DNA of 64,000 nt. Source: Trichomonas vaginalis G3. Its lineage: Eukaryota > Parabasalia > Trichomonadida > Trichomonadidae. The DNA is taken from assembly GCF_026262505.1 (NCBI RefSeq), contig NC_067205.1, positions 23,283,585 to 23,347,584 of the forward strand, written 5' to 3'. This document shows, piece after piece, positions 54,281-63,171 of this stretch; positions within the stretch are counted from its first letter, which is position 1, and each line of letters opens with the position of its first letter. Under the pieces are notes generated by a model. That model ran no database searches. It was not told the DNA's origin and saw nothing but the letters and a program-made list of their open reading frames with translations. Both the position numbers and the translations under genes were made by a program.

Positions 54281-54770
54281 GTTTTAGGTTATTCAATAAT
54301 TAATTATTTTTGAAGAACTGAAGGTGTCACCACGTCACCATGTCACCAGGTTAATTAACTTCTCTGAAAAAATGAGACAACATGACATTTTGACAACATC
54401 ACAGGAGGAAGGCAGTTATGAATTATTTTTGAAGAACTGAAGGTGTCACCACGTCACCATGTCACCAGGTTAATTAACTTCTCTGAAAAAATGAGACAAC
54501 ATGACATTTTGACAACATCACAGGAGGAAGGCAGTTATGAATTATTTTTGAAGAACTGAAGGTGTCACCACGTCACCATGTCACCAGGTTAATTAACTTC
54601 TCTGAAAAAATGAGACAACATGACATTTTGACAACATCACAGGAGGAAGGCAGTTATGAATTATTTTTGAAGAACTGAAGGTGTCGCCACGTCACCATGT
54701 CACCAGGTTAATTAACTTCTCTGAAAAAATGAGACAACATGACATTTTGACAACAATCCTGGAAATATGA
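54281..54770. repeat. Left arm of inverted repeat, four 119-bp units
   Basis: After GTTTTAGGTTATTCAATAATT (a 19-base piece of which is unique to the outer edge), a 119-base unit repeats four times; TTAATTAACT occurs at 54,351, 54,470, 54,589 and 54,708. Each unit contains GTCACCA three times in a row. The outer 252 bases are mirrored at 57,167-57,418 on the other side of the primase-helicase gene. The last unit changes its end shortly before the gene's leader. Confidence 0.85.
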
Positions 54771-54828
54771 TGCAGTCCAAAAATAAAGTTAGTTTTAAAA
54801 TTATTTTTATTTTTTTATTCCTATATAA

Positions 54829-57144
54829 ATGACAGCAACAAACAACAACAACAACAACTATATCGTTTCTGATGAAAAAGTTATTGATTCATTAGCTGAG
54901 GAATTAGTTGTGGCAGAAACTAAAACCCTCAACGAAAGAATTGGTGAAAACAAGATTGATTTACATAACTACCTCAAACATGATGGAGGAAGAGGAAGGA
55001 AAACTGGTGTGGCTTTATTAGTAAATAAAATTTCAAATTTAACGATTATAGATGTTGATATCAATAAATCATACAATGATGAACTTAAAGAAACAGTTAG
55101 AAAAGATATTTTATCAAAACTTTCGGATAAAGATGTTATCGTTAAAACCGCTTCAGGAGGTCTTCACATTTATTGCAACACTAATTTCTTCTATGCAGTT
55201 TCGAACAGAATGATTAAATGTTATTCCTGCAATGATTATGATATCGATATCATGACTTCTATGGATGATTCAAAGCGTTCTTTAGTAGTTATGGCTGATT
55301 CAAGAGTTCGCAAGAATGCAACAGAACCAATCAATACATACTCATTCATTCGTGGAAGTTATGATTCAACATTAACTAGAACAGTGAATGATATATTAAA
55401 TGATTTGAATATTAAGGTAAGAGTTGAACAGAAGAACGAAGAAATAAAGACTATCATGAATGAAAACAAAGATGTAAACATTGACGATAAACTTGCCCAG
55501 AGCATAGTTGATGGCATTAGTGATTTTGAAGTACATAATGATGGTGGAAACATGAATTTAGAAAAAGAAGTTACATTATTCACACTGTTTCAAGCAATTA
55601 ATTCGTTACCTAATCATTTAATTAATGAAGCATACGATAACGTTTATAATTTCTGCAATTTAACTGAAAATGCAAAAAGTAATTTTGAAAAAGCACGTAG
55701 TAGATATGCACATTTAATGACTTCTCCATTTGTTTTGGTGAAGATTCTAAAACTTTATCAAAAGGAATATTATGATGAATATGTTTTACCTTTATTACGT
55801 AAGCCAAAAATAACATTTGATATCAAACTTGATGACTCGTTTTTGATAACAGATATTAGACGCAGGGCTGAAAATCATCAGTATAAAAACAGTTCTGAAG
55901 TAATTGAGGATTTATCACGTGTAATCCGTTTTGTAGATTGTGGAAACAAATATTTCATTCAAAAGGACTATAATATCCACGACAAAATGAATCAAATATC
56001 ATTCGTTCTTCAATCAAACATGAAAGAGTCACTCAAAATGATTAAATTATTTAAAGAAGAAGGTAAAACCATAACAGCATGGGACGTACTATTAAATCAA
56101 TTATCCTCATTAACCGTTAAGGGTGTTTGCTTTAAATCTGATTCCCCAGATGTTTTCTCAATGTTTCAGGGTTATAAATACAACATTCTTGAAAAGCCTG
56201 ATTACTCAAAAATTGAGATGTTTATGGATTTCATTAAAGAAGCCATTTGTGATAATAACGATGAAGTGTATAAATACCTTCTCGGCTGGATTGCATCAAT
56301 GATTCAACATCCTGGAATCAAGAATGAAACAGCAATTATTTTGAAAGGACTTCAGGGAACAGGTAAAAACAGATTCACAGACATTATTTCTGAACTTCTC
56401 GCTGGTTATTCATGTAAAAACATTACTGAAATAAGTGAGCTAACGGGTAATTTCAACTCAGTAGTTGAGAATAAAATGTTTCTTGTACTTAATGAACTCA
56501 AGAATGTAGGTGAAGACAGACTCGCAAACTTCAACGCTTTGAAATCAATTATTACGGATAATGAGATAAGAATTAATGAAAAGAATCAACCCAGAAGAAC
56601 TGCTCAGAACGTTGCAAACTTCATTTTCGTAACTAATAACGTCTACCCTGTCAAAATTGAAGTTGGAGACAGAAGATACGTAGTTTTAAGGGTTAATGGT
56701 AAATTCAAGGGTCAATTTGATTACTTCAAGAATTTGATGGATTCATGCACAAAGGAATTTTATGATAACCTTTTAACATATTTTATCAATTACGACCTTT
56801 CATCATTTAATGTACGAATCATACCGATGACTGAAGCCAAACAAGATTTAATTGAATTATCAACAAATCCTTTAGATGAATGGATAAATACACATTATGA
56901 TGAATTGAGTGCAGGTATGACATGTAAAAATGCTCTATTCTGCAAACCATCAGACATGAAAGACAAGAATTTCCAAATGAGCATTAAGGATAAATGTGAT
57001 AGGAAACAGAGAAGAATAGATGGTAAACAAACATGGTGTTATGTTTTGAAAGAAGAAATGAAAGGATTATATAAACAGGTTGAACCAAACGATAATGAGG
57101 ATTCATTTACTGACGATGAAATACCTGTAAATGAGGCAGTATAA
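54829..57144 (+). CDS. Primase-SF3 helicase fusion
   Basis: This 771-residue protein joins an archaeo-eukaryotic primase-type N-terminal domain to a C-terminal SF3 helicase. The primase part (about 30-200) has IIDVDINK and ASGGLHIYC, the DxD and GGxHIY-type motifs. The helicase has Walker A ILKGLQGTGKN near residue 505, Walker B FLVLNEL near 558, sensor NFIFVTNNVYP near 600 and the arginine motif GDRRYVVLR near 620. The helicase half matches the element-A helicase. The gene is the only content of a segment bounded by inverted repeats (54,281-57,418). The last residues are acidic. Confidence 0.9.
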   Translation: MTATNNNNNNYIVSDEKVIDSLAEELVVAETKTLNERIGENKIDLHNYLKHDGGRGRKTGVALLVNKISNLTIIDVDINKSYNDELKETVRKDILSKLSDKDVIVKTASGGLHIYCNTNFFYAVSNRMIKCYSCNDYDIDIMTSMDDSKRSLVVMADSRVRKNATEPINTYSFIRGSYDSTLTRTVNDILNDLNIKVRVEQKNEEIKTIMNENKDVNIDDKLAQSIVDGISDFEVHNDGGNMNLEKEVTLFTLFQAINSLPNHLINEAYDNVYNFCNLTENAKSNFEKARSRYAHLMTSPFVLVKILKLYQKEYYDEYVLPLLRKPKITFDIKLDDSFLITDIRRRAENHQYKNSSEVIEDLSRVIRFVDCGNKYFIQKDYNIHDKMNQISFVLQSNMKESLKMIKLFKEEGKTITAWDVLLNQLSSLTVKGVCFKSDSPDVFSMFQGYKYNILEKPDYSKIEMFMDFIKEAICDNNDEVYKYLLGWIASMIQHPGIKNETAIILKGLQGTGKNRFTDIISELLAGYSCKNITEISELTGNFNSVVENKMFLVLNELKNVGEDRLANFNALKSIITDNEIRINEKNQPRRTAQNVANFIFVTNNVYPVKIEVGDRRYVVLRVNGKFKGQFDYFKNLMDSCTKEFYDNLLTYFINYDLSSFNVRIIPMTEAKQDLIELSTNPLDEWINTHYDELSAGMTCKNALFCKPSDMKDKNFQMSIKDKCDRKQRRIDGKQTWCYVLKEEMKGLYKQVEPNDNEDSFTDDEIPVNEAV

Positions 57145-57166
57145 AGTATGATTGGAATTTATTTTT

Positions 57167-57418
57167 GCCTTCCTCCTGTGATGTTGTCAAAATGTCATGT
57201 TGTCTCATTTTTTCAGAGAAGTTAATTAACCTGGTGACATGGTGACGTGGTGACACCTTCAGTTCTTCAAAAATAATTCATAACTGCCTTCCTCCTGTGA
57301 TGTTGTCAAAATGTCATGTTGTCTCATTTTTTCAGAGAAGTTAATTAACCTGGTGACATGGTGACGTGGTGACACCTTCAGTTCTTCAAAAATAATTAAT
57401 TATTGAATAACCTAAAAC
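57167..57418. repeat. Right arm of inverted repeat, two 119-bp units
   Basis: This stretch is the reverse complement of 54,281-54,532, down to the outer edge AACCTAAAAC at 57,409-57,418. It holds two units (TTAATTAACC at 57,222 and 57,341) against four on the left. The two arms are almost identical, so they are young, are being corrected against each other, or expand by recombination. Confidence 0.85.
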
Positions 57419-57420
57419 AT

Positions 57421-57448
57421 GAGACTTTGTCTCCGGACTCTTTGAGTC
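57421..57448. repeat. GC double hairpin next to the inverted repeat
   Basis: GAGAC-TTT-GTCTC (57,421-57,433) is followed after two bases by GACTC-TTT-GAGTC (57,436-57,448). Both have five-base stems and TTT loops. The pair stands in an AT-rich spacer between the inverted repeat and the fibre gene. It is one of the best examples of the double-hairpin layout. Confidence 0.75.
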
Positions 57449-57543
57449 ACTTAACGTAAACATTAACGTAAACATTTATTTCTGCAGTTCATCCATTACT
57501 TCATTACCTAATTAATTACAGACATAAAATATATTTAGTTCAT

Positions 57544-59365
57544 TCATTGAACTCTATACCATGCGTAAACTGTCATGTAAGGTGGCATGTATTCTTTACT
57601 TTGTCCCGTTGTTTGTGTATATCCTGAAACGTGATGTGTATGGTTTCCTTCTCCCTGAGTGTCACTCCAGTAACAATTTATGGCAAACTTAACGTTGTCT
57701 TTAACATCATATCCTTTACCTTTTGTCATTCCTGACCAATCCCAATATCTATGCTTATGCCAACCTGCTTGAGATGTACTTAAATCTATGTAGTGACTGT
57801 GTGCAGGTAAATTTTCACCTGAAATCGTTTTACTTCCCCCTGTTTCCTTTGAAGAGTTTGCACAATACAAAAACCTGTCAACTATTTGTTCCCATGCACC
57901 AACACCAAACATTACTAGATGTATAAATAGAACCTACTGGGTTCATTAAATCAAACATATGAGATATTATAGGATTGTCTCTTTTGAACTTAAAATATAG
58001 TGTAACTATTTCAGGTTTCTTCTGGTTTGTGTCAGAATATTTTTTATAATATAATCTTATGTTTTCAGGGTAGGTAAAATCTTGACTATAATATTTATTT
58101 CTGTCATCTGTATAATAATATACTATTCTCGTTTTTTCTATTGCATTATATCTTTTATATCTATAATAATCTAAATATAATGTTAACTTTTGTTCATCTA
58201 CATGTGGTGTTCTGACATCATCTCCATAGTCATAATAATATGGTGCTGGAGCTGGGTCAGGCAATGTCATATCTGTCATTTCATAAACTCTTAAATATTT
58301 CTTTTGTTCGTCTCCATATAAGTTTAAGTAACAGTTGTTGTCTAATGGAACTTTAACTTGTGTGCCATCATTCTTTTTATAACTTACATACATTTCATTG
58401 TTATTTTTCGGAATGAGTTTACACCGTGTACCATTTTTTAAGGACTGTACAAACTGCCATCTAAAATATTTATTTTCTTCATTGACAGAAAAGTCACCAA
58501 CAATAGTTTCAATATTTTTCGTTGTTCCTATCAAACTTTGGTATATTTCGTTAACATATGTTTTATCCACCTTCTTCTCTAACTCATCGTTAACATATTC
58601 CTTATCCGCTTTCTTCTCTAACTCATTGTTAACATAAGTTTTATCCGCTTTAAGGTCTAAACATCCTGAAACCCATCCTGTATCAGCTTTAGTTTTAAAA
58701 ATCTTTGATGTCCATTCATGATACCATTCAACCATTTCTTTAATTTCTTTATCTTTTTCATCAACGTAAACCAAATTTGCCTTCTTATTTAATTCACTAG
58801 CCACATATTCCTTATCCACCTTCTTCTCTAACTCATCGTTAACATATGTTTTATCCGCTTTAAGGTCTAAACATTCTGAAACCCATCCTGTATCAGCTTT
58901 AGTTTTAAAAATCTTCGATGTCCATTCATGATACCATTCAACCCTTTCTTTAATTTCTTTATCTTTTTCATCCACATATTCCTTATCTGCTTTCTTCATT
59001 ATGTCATTTAGGAAACCTTTTATGAATTCCTCATTTAAATTAAATCTTCCAATCTTCAAAACTTTAGGAAATGCATTTAATGCGTAATATCTTTGTTCTT
59101 CTGGTGGAATTGATGTTATATCATCCGTTATACCTTTAATTTTTGAATTCATAAATAAAATTTCTTTTATATTTGATATCACTGCACCACCCTTGCAAAC
59201 GAATTCGAAATGGTCATTTTTCAATACTATCTCCAAATCTCCATATTTCAACCTTTGCGTTTGTTCTGCCGTCTTTGAATTATATGCATATATGGCGTAT
59301 GTAATGGTCTGAGGGACCTGGGTGCTTTGTGCCTTAAGTTGTTGTGGTTGCTGTTGTTTAATCAT
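57544..59365 (-). pseudogene. Tail fibre-like gene of element B (broken)
   Basis: The product is a fibre protein like that of element A but with a longer shaft. The N-terminal head (about 150 residues) is followed by repeated shaft units containing KADKEYV, EKDKEIKE and WYHEWTSKIFKTKADTGW, then LKADKTYVN. A collar/baseplate-type tip closes the gene. The tip matches the element-A tip almost exactly in protein and DNA. The gene is broken, with about one break. Within its start lies a double hairpin (59,306-59,333) almost equal to the one in the integrase gene. The function would be attachment. Confidence 0.75.
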
Positions 59366-59389
59366 TTATTATGATTTAAAAATAAATAT

Positions 59390-60100
59390 TTAATCTGTTA
59401 TCTCATCAGCTATTTTTTCTATTTGAAATTGCCATAATATTTCATTCATGAATTCTAAATCACAATCAAATAGGTCAGTTATTCTAAATTTAATATTTGA
59501 TAAATCTTTTGAATGAAGAATAAATGAATTCCCGGATAATTGAAACGGATATGATAAAGAAAATGTGTTTAAGTTGATGGATAAAATGTTTTGTATTGAT
59601 GGGTAAGAGTTAGGGTCTAATGTTTGATGTGAAAATCTCATTGGGGTATTAACTTTATCACATTTGATTAAAATGAAATTGGAACCAGTGTCAGAATACA
59701 AAACATCCCCAACATCTTTTTCAAAATTTAATATCCCCAACAATGAACGAAGCTGAGGAGTACAAAATTTAATTTTCAGCGGAAATTTAATAAGGTTATT
59801 TATTTCATCAAGTTCAAAAAGTTTATCGGGTTTTGATTTAAAATTTTCTTCATACCGTACGATAAATGATTCATTTAAATAACTTAAAATCATGTTAATA
59901 TCCCATTTCGCTATCACATTATTTATATACATATCATACGTTTTTTCAAGGTCATCTTTAATAAATGATATATAATCTGAAGGGTCTAAAAGAATGGGAT
60001 TAAATTTACCACTCACAGAAACGAGAGTAACATTATAAATTCCGCTAACTGTTAAATTTAATTCACAACTATTATTCGAAATAATATTGATAATTGACAT
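59390..60100 (-). CDS. Penton-like minor capsid protein
   Basis: This 236-residue beta-rich protein sits at the place of the element-A penton-like gene, next to the CCG-motif gene. The C-terminus (LSNIKFRITDLFDCDLEFMNEILWQFQIEKI) has the strand-loop-strand ending common in Polinton and virophage penton proteins. The N-terminus is also strand-rich (CELNLTVSGIYNVTLVSVSGKF). The family is inferred from order and pattern. Confidence 0.55.
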   Translation of the reverse strand: MSIINIISNNSCELNLTVSGIYNVTLVSVSGKFNPILLDPSDYISFIKDDLEKTYDMYINNVIAKWDINMILSYLNESFIVRYEENFKSKPDKLFELDEINNLIKFPLKIKFCTPQLRSLLGILNFEKDVGDVLYSDTGSNFILIKCDKVNTPMRFSHQTLDPNSYPSIQNILSINLNTFSLSYPFQLSGNSFILHSKDLSNIKFRITDLFDCDLEFMNEILWQFQIEKIADEITD

Positions 60101-60247
60101 TTTTATTACGATTAAAAAATATGGTAAAGCGTTATTTTCCAGTGATAAATAAAAACTAGAATAAGATTACCTCAAGAATTCATAAATTCAACGAATAAGA
60201 AATTCATTCATGTTATAAATTTTAGTGTTTTCAGAAAATACGAGTCA

Positions 60248-60580
60248 ATGTCATATTCATCAACAGGTTATATTTCACTTCATTCAAATTTAGTTCAAAT
60301 CAAACCCATATAATGACCATTTCATAAGATTTTCAGATGGTATTAAAAATGTAATTGATAGATTAAAATATGAACAGATTGACAATATCGAATTTTGGAA
60401 TTTTGGTTTAAATATCCTGATGGAAAAAAGATTGAAGTTAAAGATAAAGCTGATACTATAACAAAAACAATTACAATGACCGATCCGGATAGTGGGGAAC
60501 AAAAAGAAATAAAACAAACGATAGAAACTGGTGAAAGGTCAATTATTATTGATTATGATTCAAAGATTATTATTCGATAA
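60248..60580 (+). pseudogene. Small hypothetical element-B gene (broken)
   Basis: A short plus-strand coding stretch lies between two minus-strand genes. Its best part (60,395-60,580) is charged and threonine-rich, with DTITKTITMTDPDSGEQ. It is broken, with about two breaks, and has no recognised domain. It lies opposite in direction to its neighbours. Confidence 0.35.
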
Positions 60581-60596
60581 TGTTAATGCTTGAATA

Positions 60597-61223
60597 TTAA
60601 ATAGCCTTAACAAAGAATTTTTCAAGTGATATTTTATATTCATCAACTATTTTATTGTATATGTTATTATAAGTTAAATGTAGTTCAGTTGTTGCTCCGT
60701 TCTTTGATATCTTAATTGTGCTAATATCCTTTATAGGATTTATTTTTGCAACTGTTCCGCAGCATGAAACCTCATCATCTATGAAAAATTGAATCTTAAC
60801 GTCTGAATCTTGAACATCACAAAGAATGGCGATAATGTGAATTAATGATTCATAAGGTAAAATAATTAAACCAGATTGGTCAATTAAATTTATTATTGAA
60901 TCATAATTATTAATTATTATATCACGGTAAATTTTCATTAATTCAGAATTAATGTCTACTTTATATGGCGCATTGCGACTGGAATCGTAGATTCCTGGGT
61001 TCTCGATGTTTGATGAAAGAGGTGGGGGGTATGTTGGATATGTGGGGATTTCAACGGGTTCTTTACCGGGTTCAGATAAAATGATTGGGTCTTCATCTTC
61101 TTTATTTTGCTCCTCCTCTTTCTTTGGTAAGTCACGAGTTAATAAATTGGACTGTGTTGCTGACCTTGTTAATTCAGGACTAACATTAACTTTAACATTT
61201 TGAAATAATTCGTGATTTATCAT
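60597..61223 (-). CDS. CCG-motif protein of the capsid module
   Basis: This protein of about 208 residues is the counterpart of 3,222-3,803 in element A. It has an N-terminal acidic, proline-rich stretch (EPVEIPTYPTYPPPL). The folded part follows with IILPYESLIHIIAILC, FIDDEVSCCGTVAK and ISKNGATTELHLTYNNI. The double cysteine-glycine motif and the strands after it match element A. The frame opens one codon earlier without an ATG, so the start is 61,223. The gene lies between packaging ATPase and penton genes in a conserved order, so a virion function is likely. Confidence 0.65.
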   Translation of the reverse strand: MINHELFQNVKVNVSPELTRSATQSNLLTRDLPKKEEEQNKEDEDPIILSEPGKEPVEIPTYPTYPPPLSSNIENPGIYDSSRNAPYKVDINSELMKIYRDIIINNYDSIINLIDQSGLIILPYESLIHIIAILCDVQDSDVKIQFFIDDEVSCCGTVAKINPIKDISTIKISKNGATTELHLTYNNIYNKIVDEYKISLEKFFVKAI

Positions 61224-61381
61224 CAAATTTACGTTATAACCAACCGTAATCTCTGCTTTGCGTTTGTGTTCTTTTGACTTGTGAAACGTCTTCTCATTTA
61301 TAATTGAATAAAAAAAAGAAAAATATATTTAAAGTTTTATTTAGTTGTTACGGTAATATCCCAAGGTTCATCCTTGTTTGC

Positions 61382-62279
61382 TTATACTTTCTTTGTAACT
61401 GCACCAATTATGTTATTGATAATGATTTGAGTTTCTTCCAGTCTTATTTTATCATTTACAATATCTTTAATCATTTCATTACATGCATTCTTAAAACCAT
61501 CTGATTTTTCTAATTTACGTCTATCACTTTCTTTAATTAAATCAAAGTTATAACCTTGTTGAGAATAAAGTGGTTTCTTTATCAATTCCTTGAACGCTTC
61601 TGAAAGTGAAGATGAAGAAATTCTTGCCACTGAATTGGTTTAAATTCTGCTTTCATTGCTTCTTTCTGTTCATTGAACAGTGGATCGAATAAAGCAACTT
61701 TAAAGAATTTCTAGCTGGAATTTCAGGTCTCAAATTTGCATATTGACCATCAAACTGATTAACATATTGAGGTAATCCGTTTGGTCCTTCTTCAATAGCG
61801 TTTAATTCTTCATTGAAATAAGAATATGGATTATGACGGTATGAAAGAATTGGTCCATCTTTACTGTCTCCGATATGTTGTTTAACAGCTTTTCCATTTA
61901 CATCAAATTTCATAGGATAACGTTCATTATATGCTTTACGTTTAGGATAATCCGTCATTGTTAATTTATACCCATTTATGACTTTAATATTTCCTTGACC
62001 ATCAGTAACAAAGACTTCATTTATACCATCAGGTTTTCCATTTGGACCCGTAATGTCTGCTTCATGTGCTTCCCAATTTGGTCCATGACGTTTGGCATAT
62101 GCTTGAGCTTCTGGTAATGTTAAAACGTTTCTCATTTGTTTAACATCCTTTTGAAGACCGGCAACAATGTGGACTAATTCTTTCATTCCATCTGGAACTT
62201 TCATAGTTCTATTATATGCACCCTTTTTGTTTGTCCCTTGTTTTAATGGAACCTGTAGAAGATTTGCAATTTCTGTCAT
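61382..62279 (-). pseudogene. Hypothetical element-B gene next to packaging ATPase (broken)
   Basis: The gene codes for a protein with a helical N-terminal part ([20 protein letters not shown]) and a middle part rich in glycine, asparagine and tyrosine ([32 protein letters not shown]). A helical C-terminal part follows. It lies between the ATPase and CCG-motif genes, so it likely belongs to the morphogenesis block. It is broken, with about one break. No counterpart was recognised in element A. Confidence 0.45.
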
Positions 62280-62319
62280 GTTTAATTATAAATAAAAAAT
62301 AAAAATTAATTATAAAAAG

Positions 62320-63147
62320 TTAATCAAATTTAACACTTCCTTTATTTAAATCAACTATTATTTTTCCATGTTCACCTAATTGCTGATATTGTGTGTAAAG
62401 TTCATTAATGCTCATTGGTAAATTCACTTGATAAAGCATAACGTTCAACTGTTGACGACTAAACCCACTGAAAATGAAAAGGGTTGATAGATTTGATTTA
62501 ATGTTTGTGCTTAATGCTTTGAAATATTGAACAGCCATGAAGAATGAACACTGAATGTGTCGACATTGAGTTAATAACTGATTAAAATATGATTTCTCAT
62601 TTGTTATTAGTTTTGATTTCACTGCATCATCTAGAAAAATGAGTGAATGCAAAAATTCTCTATCAAAATTTGAAATAGAAAGTGTTTCAAATAATTCATC
62701 CCGTTGTTTATCAATAATTTTATCCTCTAATCCTTGCTTCTTGATTGTATTATATAATTCTTTATACATTAAAAAGTTTTTTAAATAATCTTCTGCTTCT
62801 TCTTGTGATAAATAAATAATTGGAATTTTGATTAAATGCTTTAAAGATTCAAATGTATCATCTGAAGGTGAACCTGAACGGTTGATATAAATTAACACAT
62901 GTGAATAGGGGGAAGTGTTAGCAATAATGATAATTTGTTTTAATATCGTTAATGTTTTACCTTTATTTTGTTTACCAATTGCTGCAGTGATTGAATTTAA
63001 GTAACATTCAGAATATGGAATTTTCATTAATTTTTCCTTAGATAGAGCATTTCTATTATCACTCAATGCTTCATTAATCATATCATCTACGTATGTATTA
63101 TATACTCCCGCTAATTCTTCATAAGGGGTGGATGAATTTAAATCCAT
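62320..63147 (-). CDS. FtsK/HerA-type genome packaging ATPase
   Basis: This 275-residue packaging ATPase has a Walker A AIGKQNKGKTLT near residue 58, a Walker B LHSLIFLDDA near 170, and a later SFFMAVQYFKAL segment matching the VICVQT part of the element-A enzyme. It lies directly after the capsid gene with a 24-base gap. The leader ATTTATTTTTGATTAA before the ATG is of the type seen before structural genes. The family is diverse; identity with element A is low but motifs and size agree. Confidence 0.75.
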   Translation of the reverse strand: MDLNSSTPYEELAGVYNTYVDDMINEALSDNRNALSKEKLMKIPYSECYLNSITAAIGKQNKGKTLTILKQIIIIANTSPYSHVLIYINRSGSPSDDTFESLKHLIKIPIIYLSQEEAEDYLKNFLMYKELYNTIKKQGLEDKIIDKQRDELFETLSISNFDREFLHSLIFLDDAVKSKLITNEKSYFNQLLTQCRHIQCSFFMAVQYFKALSTNIKSNLSTLFIFSGFSRQQLNVMLYQVNLPMSINELYTQYQQLGEHGKIIVDLNKGSVKFD

Positions 63148-63171
63148 TTAATCAAAAATAAATTTATAATT

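Noticed and set aside
54281-54770. CRISPR or satellite DNA
   Set aside because: The 119-base units have no unique spacers, and the mirrored copy at 57.2-57.4 kb shows they are arms of an inverted repeat.
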